DNA of 64,000 nt, from positions 1 through 64,000 of the forward strand of contig JANYDM010000123.1 of the NCBI GenBank assembly GCA_025363575.1, read 5' to 3'. A program made the translations under genes and the position numbers. Shown here piece after piece: positions 56,175-64,000 of the stretch. Within the stretch, counting starts at the first letter, position 1, and every line of letters starts with the position of its first letter. Origin of the DNA: Betaproteobacteria bacterium (GTDB lineage: Bacteria > Pseudomonadota > Gammaproteobacteria > Burkholderiales > SG8-41). Under the pieces are notes generated by a model. The model was given only the letters and a program-made list of their open reading frames with translations, made no database searches and had not been told where the DNA came from.

Positions 56175-56603
56175 ATGAAATCCGCAACCGACCGCTTGCT
56201 GGCCTATATCGAAAGCAACATCGAGCGCACGCTCGTCGATTGCACGACGTGCGGCAAATGCTTCGACGCCTGCCCGATGACTGCGTACTCGGAAAAACTT
56301 ACGGGCAAGTCGGGCACCGAAATCGTGGCCGGCGTGCATGGCTTGCTGCGCGGCACGGGCGGCACGCCGGAAGCCGTCGAATGGACACGGCTCTGCACCC
56401 AGTCGGCAGTGTGCATCCCGGCGTGTCCCGAGAACATCAACCCGATGCTGATGATGCGCCTGTCGCGCATCACTGCGCTCGGCTCGACGGGCGGCCCCGC
56501 GCTGATGGCGGACGGCAAGCGCGATCCGAATTTTTTCCGCCGCATCAACGCATTTGCGGCCTTGCAGTTTTCCGCGGCGGAAATCGCGGAGCAGCAGCGC
56601 TGA
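56175..56603 (+). CDS. HdrC-like 4Fe-4S protein
   Basis: 142-residue ferredoxin-like electron carrier resembling heterodisulfide reductase subunit C. The first cluster motif CTTCGKCFDACP (about residues 23-34) is canonical C-x2-C-x2-C-x3-CP. The second, RLCTQSAVCIPACP, has only three cysteines (C-x5-C-x3-CP), so one cluster ligand is missing or supplied elsewhere. The gene overlaps its partner by TGATG. Without HdrA or a recognisable flavin protein nearby, its electron donor is unknown. Confidence 0.85.
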   Translation: MKSATDRLLAYIESNIERTLVDCTTCGKCFDACPMTAYSEKLTGKSGTEIVAGVHGLLRGTGGTPEAVEWTRLCTQSAVCIPACPENINPMLMMRLSRITALGSTGGPALMADGKRDPNFFRRINAFAALQFSAAEIAEQQR

Positions 56604-57454
56604 TGGAAACAAAGCGCGAGCGCGTCGTTTTCTGGTACGGCTGCAACGCCATTCGCCACGGCGACATCATCCACAGCGCGATGGAAGTGCTGCGCGCCGT
56701 CGGCATTGAATCGGACGCGACTGGCGGCCCCGCCTACTGCTGCGGCACGTCTAAAGACGGCAATCTCGACGCCGCAGCCGGCATGGCGGCGCGCACAATA
56801 GAAAAATTCAACGCCGCGGGCCGCGATAAGGTCGTGACCTGGTGCCCGTCGTGCCACCGTCACATGGGCACGTTCATGAGCGGCGTCAACACCGCGAATT
56901 TCGAGGTATCGCACATCACCGAGATGCTGCACGCGCGCCGCCATCTGCTGGCGCCGCTGCTCACGCATGCAATCGAACGCCGCGTCGTGCTGCACGCGCA
57001 TACCGGGTTTCACGAAGTCGACGCCTATCCGCTGGTCGCCGATCTGCTGCGGCTGATACCCGGCCTCGAACTGGTTGTCACGGACTATGCGGCACCTGGC
57101 CACATGTGCTCTGCACTGGCAGCAGTGCCGGCCGCGCTCAAGGACGTCGTGCGGAAATCGGTCGAACTGTGCGCGGCGCATGGCAGCGACACGCTGGTGA
57201 CGGTGTTCCACGCGTGCCAGCGCAATCTGTGCGGCCTCGCGACGACTGACGGCATCAAGGTAATCAACTACGTCAATCTCCTGAGCGAGGCACTCGGCGT
57301 GCAGCCGCCGCGGGACGAGTATGCGGAGTGGAAAAACGCCGGCTCCGAGGCCGCCATCATGGCCAGCGTCGGCCCCGACCGCATCGCCCGGATAGGCGCC
57401 GAATTTTTTGCGAAACAAGTCCTGCCGGAACTGCGCAAGCTGCCTGAAAAGTAG
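56603..57454 (+). CDS. HdrB-like protein with CCG domains
   Basis: 283 residues with the cysteine-rich CCG fold of heterodisulfide reductase B, GlcF and related oxidoreductases. The first CCG motif is complete: Cys in FWYGCNAIRH, CCG in AYCCGTSKDG, C-x2-C in WCPSCHRH. The second copy is degenerate: HTGFHEV lacks the leading cysteine and the CC pair reads HMCSAL, with a late C-x4-C in HACQRNLCGL. This suggests one active cofactor site. Coupled by TGATG to the HdrC-like gene; GGT follows 30 bases later. Confidence 0.85.
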   Translation: METKRERVVFWYGCNAIRHGDIIHSAMEVLRAVGIESDATGGPAYCCGTSKDGNLDAAAGMAARTIEKFNAAGRDKVVTWCPSCHRHMGTFMSGVNTANFEVSHITEMLHARRHLLAPLLTHAIERRVVLHAHTGFHEVDAYPLVADLLRLIPGLELVVTDYAAPGHMCSALAAVPAALKDVVRKSVELCAAHGSDTLVTVFHACQRNLCGLATTDGIKVINYVNLLSEALGVQPPRDEYAEWKNAGSEAAIMASVGPDRIARIGAEFFAKQVLPELRKLPEK

Positions 57455-57484
57455 CGCCGCCCGGTTCCCGCGTCCGAATTTTTC

Positions 57485-59086
57485 ATGAGCGTCAATTCAA
57501 CGTGGGCGACCCGCGGCATGGTCGTGGCGCCGCACGCGCTGGCCGCGCAATCGGGGCTCGCCGTACTGCGCGACGGCGGCAACGCGCTTGAAGCGATGGT
57601 CGCTGCGGCAGCGACGATATCGGTCGTCTATCCGCATATGAACGGTATCGGCGGCGACAGCTTCTGGCTAATCCACGAGCCGGGTAAGAACGTGACGACC
57701 ATCGATGCGTGCGGCCGCACCGCGGCGCGCGCGACGTTCGATTTCTACCGCGCGCACCAGGTCGACTCCATCCCGATGCGGGGGCCGCTCGCCGCCAACA
57801 CCGTCGCCGGCACGATCTCCGGCTGGGGGTTGGCGCTCGATTACAGCAAAAAGCACTGGGACGGGCGCGTGCCGCTCGCGCGTCTGCTCGACGATGCGGT
57901 GCACTATGCGGAGCACGGCATCGTCGTGACGCAAAGCCAACACGCCAACACCGCAGCGAAATTCGCCGAGCTCGCGCACGTGCCGGGGTTCAGCGGGCGT
58001 TTTCTGGCAGACGGCGATCCGCCTGCCGCGGGCTCGCTGATGAAGCAGACCGTGCTCGGTACAACCATGCGGCAACTCTCAAGGTGCGGACTCGCCGATT
58101 TTTATGCGGGCGAACTCGCGCGCTCGATCGCCGCCGATCTGGCCGCGCTCGGCAGTCCGCTGACGCTGGCGGACCTTGAAAGCCACGCCGCGGAACTGCG
58201 TGCGCCCGTCACGCTCAAGCACAGTCTTGGCACGCTTTACAACATGGCGCCGCCGACCCAGGGCACGGCTTCGCTGATGATACTGGGCATACTCGACCGG
58301 CTGGAGCTCGGCAAGGTCGCGCCTGACAGCGTCGACTACTTGCACCTCGTCGTCGAGGCGACAAAGCAGGCATTTCTCGTACGCAATCGAACCATCACCG
58401 ATCCCGCGTTCATGACGGTGGAGCCGGCGCAATTGCTGGAGCCGCAGGCGCTGGCCAAGCTGGCGGCCGCGGTCAAGCGTGACACCGCATTGCCATGGCC
58501 CGCGCAGCCGGCGCGCGGCGATACGGTATGGATGGGCGCGATCGACGGCGCAGGACGCGCGGTCAGTTTCATTCAGAGCATCTATCACGAATTCGGCAGC
58601 GGCGTCGTGCTGCCGGGCAGCGGCATCAACTGGCAGAACCGCGGCTGCAGTTTCTCGCTCGACGCGCGCGCGCTCAATGCATTGCAGCCGCGGCGCAAGC
58701 CCTTTCATACGTTGAACCCGGCCCTCGCTCTCTTGAAGGATGGCCGCACCATCGTCTACGGCACCATGGGCGGCGACGGCCAGCCGCAGACCCAGGCCGC
58801 CGTATTTACGCGCTACGCCGTATTCGGCCAGACTATGCAGCAGGCGATCTCGGCGCCGCGCTGGCTGCTCGGGCGCACCTGGGGGCGTGCATCCGACACG
58901 CTGAAGCTCGAGGCGCGCTTTGATCCGGCGCTCGTCGCTGCCCTCAAGAAGCGCGGTCACGACATCGAGATGCTGCAGGCGCTGGATGAAACCGTCGGTC
59001 ACGCCGGCGGTATCGCGCGCCATCCCGGCGGTGCGCTCGAAGCGGGCTTCGATCCGCGCAGCGACGGCGCGGCCGCGGGCTATTGA
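57485..59086 (+). CDS. Gamma-glutamyltransferase-family protein without a signal peptide
   Basis: 533 residues of the Ntn-hydrolase GGT family: GMVVAPHALAAQSGLAVLRDGGNALEAMVAAA, SVVYPHMNGIGGDSFWLIHEP, the acid-rich GPLAANTVAGTISGW and the autoprocessing/nucleophile region GDTVWMGAIDGAGRAVSFIQS (about Thr347). The usual TTHxSVxD is altered to DTVWMGAID, but the threonine is kept. There is no N-terminal leader, unlike periplasmic GGT, so a cytoplasmic enzyme is expected. It may be a dedicated hydrolase (oxamate amidohydrolase-like or cephalosporin-acylase-like) rather than glutathione GGT. Confidence 0.88.
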   Translation: MSVNSTWATRGMVVAPHALAAQSGLAVLRDGGNALEAMVAAAATISVVYPHMNGIGGDSFWLIHEPGKNVTTIDACGRTAARATFDFYRAHQVDSIPMRGPLAANTVAGTISGWGLALDYSKKHWDGRVPLARLLDDAVHYAEHGIVVTQSQHANTAAKFAELAHVPGFSGRFLADGDPPAAGSLMKQTVLGTTMRQLSRCGLADFYAGELARSIAADLAALGSPLTLADLESHAAELRAPVTLKHSLGTLYNMAPPTQGTASLMILGILDRLELGKVAPDSVDYLHLVVEATKQAFLVRNRTITDPAFMTVEPAQLLEPQALAKLAAAVKRDTALPWPAQPARGDTVWMGAIDGAGRAVSFIQSIYHEFGSGVVLPGSGINWQNRGCSFSLDARALNALQPRRKPFHTLNPALALLKDGRTIVYGTMGGDGQPQTQAAVFTRYAVFGQTMQQAISAPRWLLGRTWGRASDTLKLEARFDPALVAALKKRGHDIEMLQALDETVGHAGGIARHPGGALEAGFDPRSDGAAAGY

Positions 59087-59126
59087 GCGGAACCGTGCGC
59101 GCGTGAACGCATGAGCCAGGAGACGC

Positions 59127-59606
59127 ATGGTCACGGACGCGGGTGAATGGCAAAAACTGGCGAAAGCGCTGCGCGATTTGCATCGCAGCCTGCTTGAACG
59201 CGCGCGTCGCGATTATGAGCGTGAGCACGGCATAGGGCTCACCTCCGGGGAGTTTCTGCAGCTGCTCACGACGCACGATGAGTTCGCATGGCTGCGCGGC
59301 CTGTCCGAGCTCATGGTCGACATCGATTTCGTCCACGATGCGACGCCGGCGGACCGTGCCGATTTTGCCCCGGCGGTACGCGGCGCCATAGAACAGCTGC
59401 TGGCCAACACGCAGGGCCCGCCCGGCGCCTTCGCGGCCCGCTACTGGCACTACGTGCACGACGAGCCGCAAGTCGCGCTCGCGCATGCGGCAGTCAAACA
59501 AGTTCTCAGCGGCTGGCCGCCGCCCGCGAAGACCGATGCGGCGAGCGTGCTGCACGAACGCCATCGCCTCACCGAAAAAGCGCGCCATCTGGCCAAAAGA
59601 AAATAA
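59127..59606 (+). CDS. Hypothetical helical protein
   Basis: 159 residues, with an AGGAG site before the ATG. It appears alpha-helical throughout (KALRDLHRSLLERARRDYEREHGIGL, TSGEFLQLLTTHDEFAWLRGLSELMVDIDFVHD). The C-terminus is basic (HERHRLTEKARHLAKRK). No signal peptide or membrane segment. I do not recognise the family. It sits between the GGT gene and the amidohydrolase gene and is probably co-transcribed with GGT (40-base gap). Confidence 0.75.
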   Translation: MVTDAGEWQKLAKALRDLHRSLLERARRDYEREHGIGLTSGEFLQLLTTHDEFAWLRGLSELMVDIDFVHDATPADRADFAPAVRGAIEQLLANTQGPPGAFAARYWHYVHDEPQVALAHAAVKQVLSGWPPPAKTDAASVLHERHRLTEKARHLAKRK

Positions 59607-59675
59607 CCGGCGTTTGCCGCGTTATCCGGCGTGTGATACGGTCGTCGGAAATTAGCTATCAGGGAGGGGAACACC

Positions 59676-61052
59676 ATGCGCCCATGGAACGAACGCGCCG
59701 TGCTCGCGGCCACAGTTGGAATATTTTTCTCGGCATCCGTGCATTGCGCAGAACTCGCCCTGCCGCCGGCGCCCTGGCGTGGCGCAGGACCGACGCCGTG
59801 CGTCGGTTCCGATAGCGGCGTTACCGTATGTCCGCCGGCGCCGCAAACCATCGCGATCCGCGCCGGACACTTGTTCGACAGCAAGAGCGGCAAGCTGTTG
59901 GCGAAACAGATAGTGCTGCTTGATGGGGAGCGCATCACCGAAGTCGGACCGGAGGGCAAAACCAGGATTCCGGCGGGTGCGCGGGTGATCGATCTGCGCA
60001 AGGCAACCGTGCTGCCCGGTCTGATCGACGCGCACACGCATATGTTCAACAACCCCAAGCCCGGCATGTCGCGCGAAGCGGCAACGCTCATTGCCGTGCA
60101 TAACATGCAGTCGGACCTGCGCGCCGGCTTTACCGCGGCGCGCGACATGACTTCCCACGGCAACGGCTACGCCGACGTCGACATCCGCAATGCGATCAAT
60201 GAAGGCCGCCTCGATGGTCCGCGCTTTCAGGTGGCGGGTCGCGGCATCGGCTGGGGTGCCAAGCCGGCAACCGCGCCGGAGAGCCCGCTCGACCGGCAGG
60301 TCGTGCGCTCGGTGGACGAAGCGCGCGCCGCCGTGCGCGAGCAGGTCGAGCACGGGGTGGATTGGATCAAGCTGTATCCGACGGGCGCATATTCGTTCTC
60401 GCCATCGGGCGAAGACAGATACGTACTGACGTATCCGATGCCCGTCCTGCAGGCGCTGATCGACGAAGCGCATCGCCTCGGCAAAAAGACCGGCTGCCAT
60501 GTCTACGGCGGCGAAGGCCAGAAAAACGCCATCCTCGCCGGTTGCGACACGATAGAGCACGCGTTCGGCCTCGACCAGGAACAGGCCAACATGATCGTGC
60601 AAAAAGGTCTCTACTACGATCCGACCATCGTGCGCTATACCGAGCCGTACATGGACGACGACGACAGCAAAAACACCGGCGGCAAGTACCGCATCATTCC
60701 CATCTTCGAGAAAGCGGTCACGCTCGGTGCCGCAACCAGGGGCATGAAAATCATGGTGGGCAGCGGCGCCGACGGCGGGACTTTCGCACACGGCACGCAG
60801 GCCATCGAATTCGAATGGCTGGTCAAACGCGCCGGCATGAGCCCCGCGCGCGCCATCCAGTCCGGCACGCTGATCAACGCCGAAGCCATGGGCTGGGCAG
60901 GCAGCATCGGCTCCATCGAGAAAGGCAAATTTGCCGACCTCGTCGCGGTCGCCGGCGATCCGACGACGGACATCACCGAACTGCAGCGCGTAAAATTCGT
61001 GATGAAGGGCGGCAAAGTCATCCGGCACGAGCCGCCGGGCGCGCGCAAATAG
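59676..61052 (+). CDS. Exported amidohydrolase-family protein
   Basis: 458 residues with a signal peptide (to about residue 24) and a TIM-barrel amidohydrolase (about 75-440). Metal ligands are visible: HTH in LPGLIDAHTHMFN, the later GCHVYGG and DTIEHAFGLDQ histidines and the aspartate in GSGADGGTFAHG. The ending SIEKGKFADLVAVAGDPTTDI is the usual small-domain strand. An AGGGAGG site precedes the ATG. Members include prolidase- and imidazolonepropionase-like enzymes; the substrate is not readable here. Confidence 0.9.
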   Translation: MRPWNERAVLAATVGIFFSASVHCAELALPPAPWRGAGPTPCVGSDSGVTVCPPAPQTIAIRAGHLFDSKSGKLLAKQIVLLDGERITEVGPEGKTRIPAGARVIDLRKATVLPGLIDAHTHMFNNPKPGMSREAATLIAVHNMQSDLRAGFTAARDMTSHGNGYADVDIRNAINEGRLDGPRFQVAGRGIGWGAKPATAPESPLDRQVVRSVDEARAAVREQVEHGVDWIKLYPTGAYSFSPSGEDRYVLTYPMPVLQALIDEAHRLGKKTGCHVYGGEGQKNAILAGCDTIEHAFGLDQEQANMIVQKGLYYDPTIVRYTEPYMDDDDSKNTGGKYRIIPIFEKAVTLGAATRGMKIMVGSGADGGTFAHGTQAIEFEWLVKRAGMSPARAIQSGTLINAEAMGWAGSIGSIEKGKFADLVAVAGDPTTDITELQRVKFVMKGGKVIRHEPPGARK

Positions 61053-61156
61053 ATTTCCTGCTACGCACGCGGGGCTCCTCCGCGTGAACTAAAATGCGCG
61101 CGCAGCGCGGCTGTGCGCATGCCGCGCGCGGCATTACAAGTTGCAAGGGAACGGCA

Positions 61157-62434
61157 ATGCAGACCCGCATCGGCAAGTATGAAATCAAGAAAGAGCTCGG
61201 CAAGGGCGCGTCGGCCACCGTTTACCTCGCCACGGACTCGTTCACCAACACGGACGTCGCGCTGAAAGTGATCGACCCGGCGGCGTTGAAAGACCTGCAG
61301 CAGGGCAAGCTCATGCGCTCGCAGTTCCTCAATGAGGCTTCCCTCGCCGGCAAGCTTAACCATCCGCATATCGCCGCGATTCTCGATGCGGTCGTCGGCG
61401 AAGACAGCGGCCATATCGCGATTGAATACGTGCCGGGCGGCGACCTCTCGCAACGCATCAAGGCCAACGCTCTCTTTTCGGTCGGCGACGCGATTCAGGT
61501 CGCCTTCAAATGCTGCGGCGCGCTCGACTATGCATTCCGGCAGGGCGTCGTGCACCGCGACATCAAGCCGGCCAATATCATGATCGTCAAGGACAACGAC
61601 GTTAAGATATCGGATTTTGGCGCGGCGCTGCTGCGCCGGAGCGACGTGACCAGCATCCTGCACGTCGGCTCGCCTGCGTACATGTCGCCCGAACAGATCG
61701 CGGGCGAGACGCTCAATGAGCAGAGCGACATGTTTTCGCTCGGGATCGTGCTCTACGAGCTGCTCACCGCCAAGCGGCCGTTCGCCGCGCCTACCGTGCA
61801 TGCGATGCTCGAACGCGTGACGAAAGGCGATCTGCCGGTGGCGCCCGGCAAAATCCAGGTGGGCGTGCCCAAGGAGCTCGACGATATCGTCCTCACCGCG
61901 CTTGCCCGCGACCCGAAGGCGCGCTTCGCGACCTGGGCCGAATTCGCGCTCGAGCTTGTGAAAGTCGGCCGCTTGAGCGTCTATCAACAGACGATCAGCG
62001 ATATCGAGAAGTTCGACTCGCTGCGCAAAGTCGACATGCTGAAAAAGCTCGACGACGGGCAGATCTGGGAGCTCGCGCGCGCGGGGCGCTGGACGCGGCT
62101 GCCGCCAAAAAGCCAGGTCATCAAGGAGAGCGAGCCCGGCAACAGTCTCTTTTTCCTCGCCAAGGGGCAGGCGAAGGCGAGCCGGCACGGCCAGCCGCTG
62201 AACCTGATCGGCGCGGGCGAGTGCTTCGGCGAAATGGGCTATATCCGCGACGGCACGCAGCGCCAGGCGACCGTCGAATCGCTGACCGAAGTGGTGGTCG
62301 CCGAATTTGAAAGCTCGCAGCTCGAGCTCACGAGCCCCGGCTGTCAGCTGCACTTCACGCGCGCCATCGTGCGCACGCTGGTCGAGCGGCTGGAACTCGC
62401 AAACATGCGGCTGGAGCAGGCCGCAAAATCGTAG
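61157..62434 (+). CDS. Serine/threonine protein kinase fused to a cyclic-nucleotide-binding domain
   Basis: 425 residues from the ATG at 61157 (AAGGGA site). Residues about 5-270 form a Hanks-type kinase: glycine loop ELGKGASATVYLA, catalytic lysine Lys37 in VALKVID, HRDIKPANIMIV (about Asp135), DFGAALL and GSPAYMSPEQIAGE. Residues about 300-420 form a cNMP-binding domain with GECFGEMGYIRDGTQRQATVES; the Glu (about 358) and Arg that bind cyclic-nucleotide phosphate are kept. No membrane segment, so it is cytoplasmic. The kinase may be gated by cAMP or cGMP. Confidence 0.9.
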   Translation: MQTRIGKYEIKKELGKGASATVYLATDSFTNTDVALKVIDPAALKDLQQGKLMRSQFLNEASLAGKLNHPHIAAILDAVVGEDSGHIAIEYVPGGDLSQRIKANALFSVGDAIQVAFKCCGALDYAFRQGVVHRDIKPANIMIVKDNDVKISDFGAALLRRSDVTSILHVGSPAYMSPEQIAGETLNEQSDMFSLGIVLYELLTAKRPFAAPTVHAMLERVTKGDLPVAPGKIQVGVPKELDDIVLTALARDPKARFATWAEFALELVKVGRLSVYQQTISDIEKFDSLRKVDMLKKLDDGQIWELARAGRWTRLPPKSQVIKESEPGNSLFFLAKGQAKASRHGQPLNLIGAGECFGEMGYIRDGTQRQATVESLTEVVVAEFESSQLELTSPGCQLHFTRAIVRTLVERLELANMRLEQAAKS

Positions 62435-62454
62435 TCCGCAGAAGGAGCCGCATC

Positions 62455-64000
62455 GTGCCGTTTCCGTCCTATCGCCAATCATTGGGCGCGCTAGCGCTCG
62501 CACTTTTGCTCGGCAGCGCGCCCCTGCACGCGCGCGTGACGAAAATCGTCATCGACGAAAAGATCTCGCCCGCTTTCTGCAATGGCGCTGCATGCGCTGC
62601 TTTCGGTGCCGCGGGGCAGTACGAGCAGATTGCCGGCCGCGCCTTCGGCGAGCTCGACGCGCGCGACCCGCTCAATAAGATCATTCAGGACGTGGCGCTT
62701 GGCAAGGACGCTGACGGCAAAGTGCGCTACGTCGCGAGCTTCGTCATCACCAAGCCCGTCGACATGTCGAAGGCGAGCGGCATGCTGTGGCACGACGTGC
62801 CAAACCGCGGACGCCCGGTCGCCCTCGCTGCAATGGAGCGCGAGCTTGGCGACGTCGGTCTCGCGAGCGCGTGGCAAGGCGATAACGCGAGCATGAGCGC
62901 GCAACTCGGCACGGCGGTACGGCCGACGATGAATGCGGACGGCAACCATTGGTTGCAGGTTCCCGTCGCGAAGAATCCCGACGGCACCCCGGTCACCGGG
63001 CCAGTGCTCGGCCGCATCATCAATCGCGCGGGCCAAGGCGCGCAACCACTCATCGTGCAGACCAATCCCGTGCCGTACCTGCCGGCAAGCATGGATACAT
63101 CGAAAGCGAAGCTCGTCTCGCGCGATCACGAATCGATGGAAGGCGTTGTCACCGGCGAGACGCCGATCGCTGCCGCCGACTGGAAATTCTGCGGCGGCGG
63201 CACGTTCGATGCACCGGAAGCGCTGACGAAACTGCCGGTGCAGATCTGCCTCAAGGGCGGCTTCAACGCCGCGAAGCTCTACCAGGTCGTATATACCGCG
63301 CGCGACCCCTACATACTCGGCATCGGATTCGCCGCGTGGCGCGATGTCGCCTCGTTCTTCAAATACGCCGCCAGGGACGACGTAGGCACCGCAAACCCGC
63401 TTGCGGGCGGCATCAAGTACAGCATCACGCGCGGGCGCTCGCAATCGGGCAACTACCTGCGCGGCTGGCTGCATCTCGGCTTCAACCAGGATGAGGCGAA
63501 ACGCCAGGTGCACGACGGCATGTGGCCCATCATCGCGGGCCGCCGCATTGCGCTCAACATCCGCTGGGCGCAGCCCGACGGCGTGATGGAGCTCTACCAG
63601 CCCGGCAGCGAAGGACCGCAATGGTGGGTCAAGTACCCCGACGAAAAACGCGGGCTGCCTTCGCGCAGCATCCTCGACCGTTGCAGCGCGACGAAGACGT
63701 GCCCGAAAATCATCGAGCATTTTGGCGCCGCGGAAATCTGGGGCCTGAAGCTCGGTCCTGAATGGGTCGGCACCAATCCGCAAAAAGATATTTCGCTGCC
63801 CGACAACGTACGCCGCTATTACGTCGGCAGCACGGCGCACGGTGGCGGCGTGGGCGGCTTCGATACGAGTCTGCCCGGCGTGGGCCTGCCAACCAAGCCG
63901 GTCGAATGTCCCGGGAATAACTCCGGCGTCGGCGTGCTTGCTGCGAACCCGATGCCGCATGGCGAAGTCGTCAACGCAATCACCGTGCACTTTCGCGACT
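62455..64000 (+). CDS. Exported alpha/beta-hydrolase-domain protein, N-terminal part; continues past the right edge
   Basis: From GTG 62455 (GAAGGAG site) the frame stays open to the window end, giving over 515 residues. A signal peptide (SLGALALALLLGSAPLHA) is followed by FCNGAACAAFGAAGQYEQIAGRAFGELDARDP, a KPVDMSKASGMLWHDVPNRGR region and a serine in GRSQSGNYLRGWLHLGFNQDE, the likely nucleophile elbow. This fits the large Abhydrolase_10-like family of exported hydrolases. The C-terminus is missing and function unknown; a periplasmic or secreted hydrolase is the best reading. Confidence 0.8.
   Translation, partial: MPFPSYRQSLGALALALLLGSAPLHARVTKIVIDEKISPAFCNGAACAAFGAAGQYEQIAGRAFGELDARDPLNKIIQDVALGKDADGKVRYVASFVITKPVDMSKASGMLWHDVPNRGRPVALAAMERELGDVGLASAWQGDNASMSAQLGTAVRPTMNADGNHWLQVPVAKNPDGTPVTGPVLGRIINRAGQGAQPLIVQTNPVPYLPASMDTSKAKLVSRDHESMEGVVTGETPIAAADWKFCGGGTFDAPEALTKLPVQICLKGGFNAAKLYQVVYTARDPYILGIGFAAWRDVASFFKYAARDDVGTANPLAGGIKYSITRGRSQSGNYLRGWLHLGFNQDEAKRQVHDGMWPIIAGRRIALNIRWAQPDGVMELYQPGSEGPQWWVKYPDEKRGLPSRSILDRCSATKTCPKIIEHFGAAEIWGLKLGPEWVGTNPQKDISLPDNVRRYYVGSTAHGGGVGGFDTSLPGVGLPTKPVECPGNNSGVGVLAANPMPHGEVVNAITVHFRD

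Overview
The window reads as a chromosomal segment of a GC-rich betaproteobacterium. The support is a set of gene orders I know from that class: rhodanese-grxC-secB-gpsA, gpmI-envC-ctpA-moeB, argB/HAD phosphatase/slmA, dacC/D-amino acid transaminase/ybeD/lipB/lipA, polA/DUF2782/thrB/BPSS1780-like, leuS-lptE-holA, and RNB nuclease-tonB-aroE-mtgA. I see no rRNA, tRNA, insertion sequence, prophage or CRISPR array. Most of the DNA is dense housekeeping sequence with four-base overlaps and short spacers.

Layout. 1-3473 (minus) is the N-terminal part of a large two-partner-secretion adhesin with 95-residue tandem repeats; it runs off the left edge. Its upstream region (3474-3777) holds a perfect TGTGA-N6-TCACA site. 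3778-6453 (minus) is a redox/secretion operon: rhodanese, glutaredoxin, SecB, SH3 protein, GpsA. 6554-12704 (plus) carries phosphoglycerate mutase, the divisome activator EnvC, a CtpA protease, a MoeB/ThiF-type E1 enzyme and a TPR-methyltransferase. 12701-15908 (minus) carries a low-complexity protein, SlmA, a HAD phosphatase, ArgB and a small heat-shock protein with a sigma-32-like promoter. 16071-21951 (plus) has an ECF sigma factor with a tiny zinc-finger partner, a PBP5-type carboxypeptidase, D-amino acid transaminase, lipoate assembly (YbeD, LipB, LipA) and two proteins of unknown role. polA is at 22004-24739 (minus). 24779-27712 (plus) has a LOG-type protein, DUF2782, homoserine kinase and a membrane protein. 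UvrD and a FecR/SPOR protein follow on minus. 31028-38447 (plus) carries leuS, lptE, holA, proA and a lipoyl-domain lpd. 38651-41132 is a stretch of small hypothetical genes.

The accessory metabolic part starts at 41469. A three-gene operon encodes a GltD-like FAD/Fe-S protein and the two subunits of a 2-oxoacid:ferredoxin oxidoreductase. It converges on a soxXYZA cluster that has no soxB or soxCD beside it and whose SoxY has a non-classical C-terminus. The cell-envelope/shikimate block mtgA-aroE-tonB-RNB follows. Between aroE and tonB lies a roughly 265-bp element made only of nested and interleaved inverted repeats (50416-50681). It is the most unusual non-coding structure in the window. 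From 56175 to the right edge are an HdrC/HdrB-like pair with degenerate second motifs, a leaderless gamma-glutamyltransferase homologue, an exported amidohydrolase, a Ser/Thr kinase fused to a cyclic-nucleotide-binding domain, and the start of an exported alpha/beta hydrolase.

Functionally the window combines core metabolism with hints of thiosulfate oxidation, ferredoxin-linked 2-oxoacid metabolism and cyclic-nucleotide signalling. All functions are read from motifs by eye; no database search was run.
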